This document shows positions 28,573-37,752 of a stretch of DNA of 52,435 bases, piece by piece. Each line of letters opens with the position of its first letter. Within the stretch, counting starts at the first letter, position 1. The DNA is taken from contig JACPFQ010000002.1 of assembly GCA_016182875.1 (NCBI GenBank), positions 1 through 52,435 of the forward strand, in the 5' to 3' direction. Under the pieces are notes generated by a model, which saw only the letters and a list, made by a program, of their open reading frames with translations, made no database searches and was not told the DNA's origin. Both the position numbers and the translations under genes were made by a program. Origin of the DNA: Candidatus Doudnabacteria bacterium. GTDB lineage: Bacteria > Patescibacteriota > Doudnabacteria > UBA920 > O2-02-FULL-48-8.

Positions 28573-29217
28573 TTATTTTTTCTTAAAAATCACCCACCAT
28601 CTTGCCCAAACTTTGCCATTCCTATTTTCCAAGATTTCTTTCGGCTCCCCCTCTATCTCAAAATCGTTTTGTCGAGCCAATTCCTGTAATTCTTCTAAGG
28701 TAAAGTAGTGCTGTATACCTCTTTTATCGCCTTCGGTATCGACAGCGGTATATCCATAATCAGCAACTTGCTGCCGCGGACTCATTGTGTCTTTGACCGA
28801 GCGGCCTTGAAAAACAAAAATAGAATCCGGCTTCAAGACCCTGGCGGCTTCTGAAAAAGATTTTTGAATATCCACCCACATGTTGTGATGAATAGCGCCT
28901 ATGCTGACAGCGGAGTCAAAACTCCCATCCTCGAATGGAAGTTGTGAAGAAATTCCTTGCCGGAGGTCAGCCTGAACTCCGGCTGCCCGCGCTCCCTTGA
29001 GCATCTCTTCGGAAATGTCGATGCCCACGACTTGCTTGCCTTTGTCCTCCAAAAATTTTGTGTATCTTCCCTTACCGCATCCTATATCTACAACTTTATT
29101 GCCAAATCGGCTTTCATTTTGTTGATATAAATCAAAAAATTCCGGGCGCTCGGAAGCGTTCCACGCGTCGGCACGGGCGTTCCAGTCACGTTTGATTTGA
29201 TCGTGGTAGTCTGACAT
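28573..29217 (-). CDS. Class I SAM-dependent methyltransferase
   Basis: 214 aa. SAM-binding motif VVDIGCGKGRYTKFLE, acidic motif VVGIDISEEML, and FDSAVSIGAIHH motif IV. Substrate unknown; the domain resembles UbiE/small-molecule methyltransferases. Located between kbl (9-nt gap) and the dehydrogenase gene (3-nt gap). Confidence 0.9.
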   Translation of the reverse strand: MSDYHDQIKRDWNARADAWNASERPEFFDLYQQNESRFGNKVVDIGCGKGRYTKFLEDKGKQVVGIDISEEMLKGARAAGVQADLRQGISSQLPFEDGSFDSAVSIGAIHHNMWVDIQKSFSEAARVLKPDSIFVFQGRSVKDTMSPRQQVADYGYTAVDTEGDKRGIQHYFTLEELQELARQNDFEIEGEPKEILENRNGKVWARWWVIFKKK

Positions 29218-29220
29218 AAA

Positions 29221-30348
29221 TTAAAATTGGATTAAAAATTTCGGGTGCTTAGCCATCATATCTTCAAATCTCTCTTTAGTATACTCGGAAATAGGCAAAA
29301 TTGTCCCCTCGCCCCTGTTCAGTATGATGTTGAACAGCTTTTCCTGAACGCCGTTGCTTGCGTCTTCCATGAGCGTCCTGGTAGTTTCCCAAGTCTTCCA
29401 GACTTGCCTGCCAGCCACGCAATGCATGGTCATACCTTTCATGACCAATTTATTATAGTCTTCATCAAGCACAAATTGACCGTTTTTAAACCCAAATAAT
29501 ATCACGTTACCTCCTCTGCGTACGGCCGCAATAGTGTTGTTCACTGAGCTGTTAAAGCCGGCCATCTCAAAAGCAACATCAAAACCCACACCTTCGGTAA
29601 TATTTTTAAGCTCCCTGATAATCTCCGCGTCGTGTTCGTAAGGCTGATTTTTTTGCGACGGTTTTAAGGGAATGACATAATCTATGCCTGATTTGCCCGC
29701 CATCTCTCGTGCAATGGGATTGGGCTCGATACCAATGATGCTTTTCGCCCCCAAACCCTTGACTACAATGGTCAAGAACATTCCGATCGGCCCAAGGCCA
29801 AAGATCGCCACTGTCTTGCCGCGGACATCGACTTTTGAGGCGGCATGTACGGCGTTGCCGAACGGCTCCTGCATGGCCGCTACCTCTGGGCGGATCTTGG
29901 AAGTATCTGTCTTCCAAACAATGTGCGCGGGCACCATGGCGTATTCCGCAAACCCGCCGTCATGGGAAATTCCTAGAATCTTTTCATTAGTGCAGACTTC
30001 CTTCTGACCGTGCAAGCACTGATAGCAATGGTTGCAGACCACATGCGACTCGCATGAGACAAAATCGCCGGGTTCGAGGTTTTTGACTTTTGGCCCAACT
30101 TTTTTCACCTCGCCAAAAAATTCATGACCGATTATGCGATATGGCTTTTTTTCGGCGCTTATAGAATCCAAAATCTGATTTTTGAAAGCCTGGCGGTACC
30201 AAATCCCCTTATCCGTGCCGCAGACACCGGCGTAATGAACTTTGATGATGACGTCATCCCCTTTGGTAATTACCGGCTCAGGAACTTCGGCTTTCTCAAA
30301 GCCAGTCTTACCCTCCCAATCTTTTATTCTGAGTATTAGAGCTTGCAT
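29221..30348 (-). CDS. Zinc-dependent dehydrogenase, probably L-threonine 3-dehydrogenase
   Basis: 375 aa MDR family. Catalytic zinc Cys in GVCGTDKG and His-Glu in GHEF; structural-zinc CNHCYQC...C cluster (about residues 97-111); NAD-binding VAIFGLGPIGMFLTIVV. The neighbour kbl makes threonine dehydrogenase the best call; sorbitol/glucose dehydrogenase cannot be excluded from sequence alone. ATG 30348 is 1 nt after the glmS stop; the upstream extension is rejected. Confidence 0.85.
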   Translation of the reverse strand: MQALILRIKDWEGKTGFEKAEVPEPVITKGDDVIIKVHYAGVCGTDKGIWYRQAFKNQILDSISAEKKPYRIIGHEFFGEVKKVGPKVKNLEPGDFVSCESHVVCNHCYQCLHGQKEVCTNEKILGISHDGGFAEYAMVPAHIVWKTDTSKIRPEVAAMQEPFGNAVHAASKVDVRGKTVAIFGLGPIGMFLTIVVKGLGAKSIIGIEPNPIAREMAGKSGIDYVIPLKPSQKNQPYEHDAEIIRELKNITEGVGFDVAFEMAGFNSSVNNTIAAVRRGGNVILFGFKNGQFVLDEDYNKLVMKGMTMHCVAGRQVWKTWETTRTLMEDASNGVQEKLFNIILNRGEGTILPISEYTKERFEDMMAKHPKFLIQF

Positions 30349-30349
30349 T

Positions 30350-32173
30350 TTATTCGACTGTGACGCTTTTGGCCAGATTGCGGGGGCGATCGACATCCCT
30401 TTCCAAGGCAACCGCAATATGATAGGCAAACAGCTGCAGGGGTATCGTGTTCAGCAAAGGTTCCAGCAATTCCATGGTTTTGGGAACGTAGATGATATCA
30501 TCAGCAACCTCACTGGCTTCAGTGTCTTGCTCGGTAGCGATAATTAAAGTGCGTGCGCCGCGAGCCCGAACTTCCGCGATGCTGTTCTTCATTTTTTCAT
30601 AAAGTTGATTTTTAGTTAAGATGGCCACTACCGGCACGTCCTTGGAAACCAAAGCTAACGGCCCATGCTTCATCTCTCCGCCCGCAAAGCCTTCGCAGTG
30701 AATGTAAGAAATTTCCTTAAGCTTCAATGCCCCTTCAAGAGCGACTGGATAATTAACCCCGCGGCCCATGAAAAGAATATTGCGGTATTTCTTGTACTGC
30801 TTCGCTACATTTTTTATTTCATCATTCTGTTTTAAAATCTCGTTCATTTTTTCGGGAATTTCCAGCAGCGATTGCAATATTCTCTGGCCCGTGGCCAAGG
30901 AAGTATGCTTAAGCCTGCCAAACTGCAATGCATAAAGCAGTAAAACCGCGATCATATTCGTGTACGCTTTCGTGGAAGCCACCGCCAACTCAGCTCCCGC
31001 GTGGATGTAAGTGCCGGCGCCGGCTTCTCTGGCTATGGTGGAGCCGACGACATTTACGATGCCCCGCACAATCGCACCCTTCCTTTTCGCTTCACGCAAT
31101 GCCATTAAAGTATCAGCAGTTTCTCCGGACTGCGAAAGCAACAGAACCAATGTGGACTTGTCGACCACCGGATCTCTGTAGCGAAACTCGGAGGAAAAAT
31201 CCACTTCCGTAGGCAGATTGGCCAGGCGCTCAAAAGCGTACTTGCCTACCAGTCCGGCATAGCGCGCCGTGCCTTCGGCGATAATCATTACCCTGTTTAC
31301 AGAGCGCATTTGCTCCTCTGTCATATTTAGGCCGCCGATTTTTGCCGTACCTTCCTTCATATCCATGCGGCCGCGGAGGGCGTCCTCAAAAACTATAGGC
31401 TGGTCAAATATCTCCTTAAGCATAAAATGCTCAAACCCGCCTTTCTGCGCCGATTCTTTACCCCAATCTATTTGCATTACATTCTTTTCCACTGCTTCAT
31501 TTTTCAAATTGACAATCTTGAAACCAGACTGCTCAATGGTCGCCACTTCACCGTCTTTTAGAAACTGAACCATTCTGGTATAAGGAGTAAAAGCAGTGAT
31601 ATCGCTGGCGACAAATTGCTCAAGGTCCGACATGCCGATGCATAGGGGGCTTCCTAAACGGGCCGCGACCAGTCGATCTGGATGATCGGCATGCATAACC
31701 AAAATGCCGTAAGTGCCGCGCACCTTAAGCAAGGATTTTATGACGGCTTCGGTCAGATCTCCGTCATAATTTTCGTATATAAGCTGGGCCAAAACTTCAG
31801 TATCGGTCTCTGACTCAAATTTGACTCCCCGCATGACCAGCCGTTCTTTCAGCTCGCGATAATTTTCGATAATGCCGTTGTGGACAATGGCCAGCTTGCC
31901 TGCCACGACATGGGGATGCGCGTTAAACTCCGTAACGCCTCCATGCGTTGCCCAGCGAGTATGGGCAACGCCCACTCTGCCAGGCAAATTCTTGCCTTCG
32001 ATTTTTTTTTCAAGCTTTTCCACCTTACCAACTTCTCTAACACGATTTATTCGTCCATCGTTAAGCACCGCAACACCAGCGCTGTCATAGCCGCGGTATT
32101 CCAAATCTCTCAATCCTTGCAGAAGGATTGGTAAAGCTTGTTGCTTACCGACATATCCGATAATGCCACACAT
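30350..32173 (-). CDS. glmS: Glutamine-fructose-6-phosphate aminotransferase
   Basis: 607 aa, full length. Catalytic Cys2 (MCGIIGYVG), glutaminase motifs HTRWATHGG and HNGIIENY, two SIS domains, and the C-terminal LAKSVTVE. Makes glucosamine-6-phosphate for peptidoglycan and other amino sugars. No glmS ribozyme is seen: only 3 nt separate it from the regulator gene upstream. Confidence 0.98.
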   Translation of the reverse strand: MCGIIGYVGKQQALPILLQGLRDLEYRGYDSAGVAVLNDGRINRVREVGKVEKLEKKIEGKNLPGRVGVAHTRWATHGGVTEFNAHPHVVAGKLAIVHNGIIENYRELKERLVMRGVKFESETDTEVLAQLIYENYDGDLTEAVIKSLLKVRGTYGILVMHADHPDRLVAARLGSPLCIGMSDLEQFVASDITAFTPYTRMVQFLKDGEVATIEQSGFKIVNLKNEAVEKNVMQIDWGKESAQKGGFEHFMLKEIFDQPIVFEDALRGRMDMKEGTAKIGGLNMTEEQMRSVNRVMIIAEGTARYAGLVGKYAFERLANLPTEVDFSSEFRYRDPVVDKSTLVLLLSQSGETADTLMALREAKRKGAIVRGIVNVVGSTIAREAGAGTYIHAGAELAVASTKAYTNMIAVLLLYALQFGRLKHTSLATGQRILQSLLEIPEKMNEILKQNDEIKNVAKQYKKYRNILFMGRGVNYPVALEGALKLKEISYIHCEGFAGGEMKHGPLALVSKDVPVVAILTKNQLYEKMKNSIAEVRARGARTLIIATEQDTEASEVADDIIYVPKTMELLEPLLNTIPLQLFAYHIAVALERDVDRPRNLAKSVTVE

Positions 32174-32176
32174 AGT

Positions 32177-32923
32177 TTAAAGTTTGCTCCAGTTAAATTC
32201 AAAAATCATTTTCTGGGTTTCATAAATTTCCAGGTTTGAGATGATGATGCCGACAGGATTATCGCTGTTGTCCATGCTGATGTGCGCGACCTTGCCGCCG
32301 TAAATCAATTCATAAGTCGCCTTGAGATCTTTTTTGCTCGTCGGCATCCATTTTCTTTCATCAAGGCCGACCAGATGCCCGCCCTCGCTCAACGAAATCG
32401 TTTTGACCGAAATTTCTTGCTTGATTCTGCGCTTGCTGAAATCCGGCATGGCTTCATAAACGTTTTTGCGAATGCCGGCTGAGGAATACGCATAATAAAT
32501 CTTATCATCGCTTTTTTCCAGAGTCTGCAGGACATCCTCAAGAATCATTCGAATACCTTCCGGCCCTTCGTAAAATCTGGCTACCGGCTTGCCCCCTCTT
32601 TTCTCGAACATCAACTTAAGTTCAGCCAAGCCGTCCTGTGCCGACTGTTTGAGGCTTTCCAGCTGGTCTTGCTTCTGCTTAATAAGGTTTATAATTTTCT
32701 CAGGTTGAGAAGCGACGAAGTATTGATGCGTTGATTTATCCAAATAATTAACCAGGCCTTCCTCGAGAAGCTTTTTGAGTGCGTCATAAGTGGTTCCGCG
32801 GTTGATTCTGGCATGGGTTGCCACGTTTCGCACGGGCGAAGGCCCGAGTTCAATCAAGGACAAATACACCGCGATTTCTTTGTCAGATAAGCCTATTTCT
32901 TTAAGCAATGCCTCGGTTTGCAT
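32177..32923 (-). CDS. TrmB-family transcriptional regulator
   Basis: 248 aa. N-terminal winged helix (EIGLSDKEIAVYLSLIELG, then RINRGTTYDALKKLLEEGLV), a coiled segment, and a C-terminal domain with KTISL...GHLVGLDERKWMP. TrmB-like proteins sense sugars. First gene of the glmS operon, so it may control amino-sugar supply. The ATG at 32923 is preferred to two upstream ATGs because TTGACA-17-TAGAAT (32962-32934) puts +1 within about 4 nt of it. Confidence 0.88.
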   Translation of the reverse strand: MQTEALLKEIGLSDKEIAVYLSLIELGPSPVRNVATHARINRGTTYDALKKLLEEGLVNYLDKSTHQYFVASQPEKIINLIKQKQDQLESLKQSAQDGLAELKLMFEKRGGKPVARFYEGPEGIRMILEDVLQTLEKSDDKIYYAYSSAGIRKNVYEAMPDFSKRRIKQEISVKTISLSEGGHLVGLDERKWMPTSKKDLKATYELIYGGKVAHISMDNSDNPVGIIISNLEIYETQKMIFEFNWSKL

Positions 32924-32933
32924 GAGTATTAAT

Positions 32934-32962
32934 ATTCTATTCTTCATGCTTACATTTGTCAA
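32934..32962 (-). promoter_or_regulatory. Promoter of the TrmB-glmS operon, leaderless
   Basis: TTGACA (32962-32957), 17-nt spacer, TAGAAT (32939-32934); ATG 10 nt after the -10. Confidence 0.7.
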
Positions 32963-33047
32963 TTCTATTTCTACAACTATTCATAAAATGCGGAATATCC
33001 CAATTTAAACTAGATATTTCTTGTCAGTAATCGTTTGACAAACTAAA

Positions 33048-33074
33048 AAGCCCAGCTCTTGACGAACTGGGCTT
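33048..33074 (-). terminator. Terminator of the coupling-ATPase operon
   Basis: AAGCCCAG/CTGGGCTT stem, 11-nt loop, T-rich 3' side on the minus strand. Confidence 0.8.
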
Positions 33075-33089
33075 GTCCACAAAATGTTA

Positions 33090-34877
33090 TCAAAACTTCA
33101 CGGTGTCGCCGGGGTTAAGAGTACTGGCTTTGGGCTCAGCTGGTTTTGGTTTAGGTTCTTCCGGCTTTTTGGATTCTAATGTGCTGACAGCTTTCTGCGC
33201 TTCTTCTTCAACTTTCTGCTGGGTCATTTTATTTATAGTCTCCCAAACGGGATTTTCCTGTTTTTTGCCCTCGGTTCTGCGGGGTTGGTCGCCCGCTCTT
33301 CTGCCCGGGTTTTGCGGCCGCTGCTCTTTTCTCCTGTCTTCGCGCTTTTCTTCCCGCCCATCTCCCTCGCCTCGCTCGACGCGAGTCGAAGCGGGGATGG
33401 GCGAGGCTCGCCCCGATGAAATCGGGGCGGCGAACTTAGCCTTCCGGTCAACTTTGGGGGCCAAAGGCGCTGTAGCTCTGATTTCAGAGGCCGGGCCGGT
33501 AGTTACCCGCTCGCGGTATCTCAACTCACCCTGCAAATCTTCCTGCTCCACCGCTTTGCTTTCTATCATGGCAACCTCGGCGTGAAATTCCGCTCCCATC
33601 CATTTGTTGATTTTTTCCTCTATCACGCTCCTGTCGTTTGCATAGCGCTCCCTCGAAACCTTGATGACCTTGTCTTCATTTTGGGTTGGGACCGAAATCG
33701 GCGGCAGGGTCGTGGCGGAAAAAGGATTGGAAGACACGCCGTTAATCATCAGCTTGAGAAGAATATTATACTTGGGCAGGTTCAGAAGGTCGTTGGGCGT
33801 GAAGGTTGGCTCAAACTCCGTTTCCAAATACTCCGCATCGTCGGCACCCACGCGGAAACAAATCATGGTTCCGACGTTCCCGAAGATAGCGTCGCGCACT
33901 ATCGTATTTCTGTCGGAAACCAGCTGGTTGATGTATTGATGAGCCACGATTAGGTTGAGCCGGTACTTTCTGGCTTCGGACAGAATATTGGCAAACGATG
34001 TGGTGGCGAAATTCTGGAATTCGTCGACATAAAGATAGAAATCCTCTCTCTCCTCTTCCGGAATATCCACGCGGCTCATGGCGGCCAGCTGCAGTTTGGT
34101 AATCAGCATCGCGCCCAGGAGCGCGGAATTATCCTCCCCGATCCGGCCTTTGGAAAGATTAATCAGAAAGATTTTTTTGTTGTCCATGATATCGCGAAGG
34201 TCAATGGTGCTTTTGGTCTGGCCCACGATATTGCGAATTATGGCCGAAGACAAAAACTGCCCGACTTTGTTCTGGATTGGCGCTATGGCTTCGTTTCGGA
34301 ATTTGTCGTTGTAGTTCGCAAACTCATCCACCCAGAACGAGCGCACCACCGGATCCTTGATGTTATCAACTATTTTCTTGCGGTAGGTTCTGTTGACCAG
34401 CATGCGGGCTATTCCAAGCAGAGTGTTTCCAGGGGAATCAAGCAGGGCAAGAATAGTATTGTTGAGGATATACTCCATCCTCGCGCTCCAAACTCCTGCC
34501 CAAATTTTGGTAAAGACGCCCATCAAGCCCGAGGCCACCAAGTGCTTGTATTTGGGGTCCACGGCCTCAAGAGGATTGAAGGCTATCGGATAATCGATGT
34601 CCGCGGGGTTGAAATAAACAACGTCGTTGACCCGGTTTGAGGGGATGTAGTCGAGTATTCGCTCGACAGAATCGCCGTGCGGATCCACAAAGGCAACTCC
34701 GTGGCCGCTTTGAATATCCTGCACGACCATATTCTCTATCATGGTCGTCTTGCCCATGCCGGTTTTACCAATCACATACACATGCCTTCTGCGGTCATCG
34801 CGGCGGATGCCGAAAGGCACTTCGCGATTGCGGAAGTTGGTTTTGGCGAACAAAGTTATGTCGTTGTCTGAGTTCAT
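33090..34877 (-). CDS. TraG/VirD4-VirB4-like coupling ATPase
   Basis: 595 aa. Walker A VIGKTGMGKTT (about residues 35-45), FVDPHGD, Walker B FYLYVDEFQNFAT, then a conserved ARKYRLNLIVAHQYINQL. No membrane segment of its own. The C-terminal about 150 residues are a disordered Pro/Arg/Lys/Glu tail. A G+C-rich palindrome pair (33366-33435) is inserted there in frame. Common in Patescibacteria next to a membrane partner like the gene upstream; it may move DNA or protein, but no relaxase or pilus gene is in view. Confidence 0.88.
   Translation of the reverse strand: MNSDNDITLFAKTNFRNREVPFGIRRDDRRRHVYVIGKTGMGKTTMIENMVVQDIQSGHGVAFVDPHGDSVERILDYIPSNRVNDVVYFNPADIDYPIAFNPLEAVDPKYKHLVASGLMGVFTKIWAGVWSARMEYILNNTILALLDSPGNTLLGIARMLVNRTYRKKIVDNIKDPVVRSFWVDEFANYNDKFRNEAIAPIQNKVGQFLSSAIIRNIVGQTKSTIDLRDIMDNKKIFLINLSKGRIGEDNSALLGAMLITKLQLAAMSRVDIPEEEREDFYLYVDEFQNFATTSFANILSEARKYRLNLIVAHQYINQLVSDRNTIVRDAIFGNVGTMICFRVGADDAEYLETEFEPTFTPNDLLNLPKYNILLKLMINGVSSNPFSATTLPPISVPTQNEDKVIKVSRERYANDRSVIEEKINKWMGAEFHAEVAMIESKAVEQEDLQGELRYRERVTTGPASEIRATAPLAPKVDRKAKFAAPISSGRASPIPASTRVERGEGDGREEKREDRRKEQRPQNPGRRAGDQPRRTEGKKQENPVWETINKMTQQKVEEEAQKAVSTLESKKPEEPKPKPAEPKASTLNPGDTVKF
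33366..33435. repeat. In-frame double palindrome in the coupling ATPase gene
   Basis: CTCGC/GCGAG and CGCTCGAC/GTCGAAGCG hairpin followed by CCCCGAT-GAA-ATCGGGG. Adds about 23 residues in the disordered tail. Confidence 0.75.
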
Positions 34878-34883
34878 ATTGTT

Positions 34884-34954
34884 TTAAAGTTTAAAGGTTA
34901 TAAAAGTTAAAAGAGGCATAAACTTTCTAACCTTACAACTTTTTAACATTCTAA
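34884..34954. repeat. AT-rich micro-repeat between the coupling ATPase and its partner
   Basis: Repeated TTTAAAG/TTAAAAG/CTTTCTAACC-like units separating two genes of one operon; no gene. Confidence 0.5.
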
Positions 34955-36280
34955 CTAACCTACTGGCAGATCCGGAGGTGGGGCTGCTTTGACCGCTCCG
35001 ACTCTTTCTAACTGGGATACCCTGACGTTGGGCGCAACTGGGAAGTGGAAAATCGAGGCCAGCTCCTCCGTGTTTAAATACGTCTCCCCGCTTCCTTGCC
35101 AAATTTTCCTGCCAATAAAATAATGCCACATGTGCCGCATCCTCGTAAGCTTCCTTTGCCGCATGATCGGAGCCTCAAGCTTTTTAGAGACATAGTAATG
35201 AAGGTCAGTCCAAGTGTGCCCGGTATCGGGCTTAAGCCCGTTCATATTAATGTCGTCAAATCCCCGAAACGCGCCGACTAATTCCGGCGACCGGCGCCGC
35301 CTGTTGAATCTGTCCTTGGGCGCTAGATAAAGCAGCCTGATTTTAACCTCAAAAGTCAGCTTGCTCAAACCGTGCTCAATCGCGGCGATTACCTGCTTCT
35401 CGACATCGCTTTTGTGCAGCATCAGCGTCGGCGGCTCCTCTTTTATTTTTGTCGGGGCTTTCTGCTCGGCCTCGGGGTTGATGCCCATCAAATCGCGGAC
35501 AATAATGTCCATGAAAACTCTCGGAATTTCCATTATAATATCGAACAGCCCGGCAGAATTCTTTTTGGGCACGCCTTTCAGCTCATCTAACAGATGCTGG
35601 ACATGATCCTTCCAATCGTTGCCGATTGCCCGGATGACTAGCTGGTAAGCCATCAATTCGTAAGGCTCGATATTGCTCATGACTTCGATAATATTGGCCA
35701 CCGGATCGACGAAGGTTTTTTGCTCCGGATGCTCAAACTCGGTAAAGACTCGAATCGGATAAGCGTTGGCGTTCCTCTTGTTCAGCTGCGTGCCCCAAAA
35801 ATCAAAGTCGACTTTGTCGGGATAAAATTCATGCGGCATGTTTCTCATATAGTCTTCCACTTCCTTAATTTCCGCTTTCGGGTATTGCGCGAATATCGCG
35901 CTCTCCAGCAGATCCCTGTATCTTTCTGCGACTCGAAAAATATACGAGACTTTGCCGCCAAGGCTGACTATTTCACAGCTTATGTGAAGATTCATCTTCC
36001 CGCTCAAAACTTCTCCCCAGGTCAGGCTCGGTCTCATGGCGTGCAGGGCTGTGAAAACCTGCTCCATGGCCTTCGGCGAGCGCTCACTCAGCTCTTCTAT
36101 GCTGACCTCCAAGAAAATCCACTTGATCTTGGCCATAAACTTATTCTGATTCCTCAATACTGTCAGCTTCCACCACATCCAAACAAGCAGGCAGACCAGG
36201 GCTAAAAAAAATATCCACCCAAACCCGCCGCTTACCAAGGAATCTATAATGGCGAAGAGGTCCTTAAACGCCGAAATCAT
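34955..36280 (-). CDS. Membrane-anchored partner of the coupling ATPase
   Basis: 441 aa, one N-terminal membrane helix (about 19-40), then a long cytoplasmic part without a recognised fold. Blocks: VSIEELSERSPKAMEQVFTA, ISLGGKVSYIFRV-like strand, EYFLNTEEL-like end (TYLNTEELASIFHFP), the last being reminiscent of N-terminal parts of fused coupling ATPases. Its constant pairing with the ATPase suggests a membrane docking subunit. Overlaps the sigma4/HARE gene by 4 nt. Confidence 0.75.
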   Translation of the reverse strand: MISAFKDLFAIIDSLVSGGFGWIFFLALVCLLVWMWWKLTVLRNQNKFMAKIKWIFLEVSIEELSERSPKAMEQVFTALHAMRPSLTWGEVLSGKMNLHISCEIVSLGGKVSYIFRVAERYRDLLESAIFAQYPKAEIKEVEDYMRNMPHEFYPDKVDFDFWGTQLNKRNANAYPIRVFTEFEHPEQKTFVDPVANIIEVMSNIEPYELMAYQLVIRAIGNDWKDHVQHLLDELKGVPKKNSAGLFDIIMEIPRVFMDIIVRDLMGINPEAEQKAPTKIKEEPPTLMLHKSDVEKQVIAAIEHGLSKLTFEVKIRLLYLAPKDRFNRRRRSPELVGAFRGFDDINMNGLKPDTGHTWTDLHYYVSKKLEAPIMRQRKLTRMRHMWHYFIGRKIWQGSGETYLNTEELASIFHFPVAPNVRVSQLERVGAVKAAPPPDLPVG

Positions 36281-37404
36281 TGAGCCGTTTGGGTTAATAC
36301 GTACTTATCCTTGCCCACTTTTTGGAAATATTTCTTATTGGAAAGCCCGACCAGTATCGTATTGCGCTTCACCATCCGGCGCTTGAAAACCTCTGTTATG
36401 ATTTCCTCCCGCGACAGCGGCCGGCCGGCTTGAGCAATCACCTCCCGAATCACGTCCGCGACAACCCCTTTTTTGTAGCCCCATTCGACGAGCGCATAAA
36501 TTCCGCGGCCGATCAAGACAAACCGGTCGTCCTTAATCAACTCGTTGTGCACGGTTTCCTGATAAGCGGTGCGGCTGTCAAATTTGCTGTCATTGATAAG
36601 CTTGGTGATCGCCGAATAATGCTCGGGCTTGCCGTGATGCTTAAGCACGAGATACGCTTTGTCTCCGACGTCGCGGGGTTTGACTTCCGACCAGTCCTTC
36701 AACCCGATTTCATTGAATGGGTTGATTTGAATCGCTTTGGATAAATTAAGATAACTTTTTGTCACCTTGTCGGTCAGTTCAAATTGGTGTTGCTTGTAAT
36801 AATCGGTTTCTTTGAATTTGGCGTAAAATTCATCCTGCGGCATCACCCGGCCGGCATTTTTCAGCAGTTCCATGAACTGGGCGATGACCTCGTCGAGTTT
36901 TTGGGAATTGAACCCGACCACGCGCCAAGCCTCGTAATAATTCTGGTTTTCGCGTTCATAACTGAACTGCCCGCCGACATGCAGTAAAAACTTCACCGCC
37001 CTGGATTCTCTCTGTTCAGCTTTGCCAGGCAGCAGGGTCTGAATCAAAAACTCCTCGGAAATAATATTGCCATGCTCGGCGATAGTGTCAAAAATCAACT
37101 GCAGGGCGCTGACCAGCTCCGCAGGCTTTTTCTTTAGCAGGACAGCCAAGGAATCTTTTTCAATCTGGCGCACCCGTTCGCGCGTAAGATTATACTGCTT
37201 ACCGATGGCTTCCAGCGTGCTGATTTCGGCATTTTCCAAACCAAACCTGGCGGTCACAATCAGCCGCTCCCTGTCTTTAAGAGTCGTAAGTAGCCTAGAA
37301 ACCAAACTCGCCGGTTCAAAAGTTGAAAGGTGGCTTTGAGTTTGCGAGCCGATTATTGTATCCAAAATGTTGGATGGCAAAACTTGGTCTTGTTTATCGT
37401 CCAT
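36277..37404 (-). CDS. Sigma-70 region 4 / HARE-HTH regulator
   Basis: 375 aa. N-terminal sigma region 4 helix-turn-helix (TLEAIGKQYNLTRERVRQIEKD, about residues 60-82), middle region unknown, C-terminal HARE-HTH-like module (AYLVLKHHGKPEHYSAITKLI, then LIGRGIYALVEWGYKKG) as in RNA polymerase delta. It lacks sigma region 2 and so is not a complete sigma factor; it may act as an RNA-polymerase-associated regulator. First gene of the ATPase operon. The start at 37404 is set by TTGACA-17-TATACT (37448-37420), about 9 nt leader. Confidence 0.85.
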   Translation of the reverse strand: MDDKQDQVLPSNILDTIIGSQTQSHLSTFEPASLVSRLLTTLKDRERLIVTARFGLENAEISTLEAIGKQYNLTRERVRQIEKDSLAVLLKKKPAELVSALQLIFDTIAEHGNIISEEFLIQTLLPGKAEQRESRAVKFLLHVGGQFSYERENQNYYEAWRVVGFNSQKLDEVIAQFMELLKNAGRVMPQDEFYAKFKETDYYKQHQFELTDKVTKSYLNLSKAIQINPFNEIGLKDWSEVKPRDVGDKAYLVLKHHGKPEHYSAITKLINDSKFDSRTAYQETVHNELIKDDRFVLIGRGIYALVEWGYKKGVVADVIREVIAQAGRPLSREEIITEVFKRRMVKRNTILVGLSNKKYFQKVGKDKYVLTQTAQ

Positions 37405-37419
37405 AATTAAAGTAAATAT

Positions 37420-37448
37420 AGTATAGCACAAAGTTTGATTTCTGTCAA
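37420..37448 (-). promoter_or_regulatory. Promoter of the sigma4/HARE operon
   Basis: TTGACA (37448-37443), 17 nt, TATACT (37425-37420). Confidence 0.75.
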
Positions 37449-37461
37449 CTTTTGTGCCTAA

Positions 37462-37525
37462 CTAAGCCAAGCGCATTTGCGAGGAGGCCAGAACCGAGCA
37501 TTAATCTCGGCTGGCCGACGAAGCA
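37462..37525. repeat. Family A palindrome with a nested hairpin
   Basis: GCGCATTTGCGAGGA and CGACGAAGCAATCT arms with inner GGCCAG/CTGGCC. Confidence 0.75.
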
Positions 37526-37653
37526 ATCTAATCTAAAATTTATACCGCTGATTTATCAGCTTCTGTCCCCAATACTGCAATACGTTCCCGTATTGCAGTA
37601 TGCCTATACTTATACCTATACGCATATTTTGTAATCGCAAAATTTACGCAAAT

Positions 37654-37745
37654 AAAAAAACTTGGATGATCTTCGGATGGCTGTCCTGCCGATGTTCCCG
37701 ATTTTATCGGGAGCGAAGGCAGAACAGCCCCAAGAAACAATCCAA
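37654..37745 (-). terminator. Long terminator hairpin of the 180-aa orphan gene
   Basis: CTTGGAT/ATCCAAG outer stem followed by T7 on the minus strand, with inner GGCTGTTCTGCC/GGCAGGACAGCC and TCCCGAT/ATCGGGA stems. It looks like a palindromic repeat that became a terminator. Confidence 0.75.
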
Positions 37746-37752
37746 GCGCTCA

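Noticed and set aside
32164-32180. glmS ribozyme upstream of glmS
   Set aside because: Only 3 nt separate the regulator stop from the glmS ATG.
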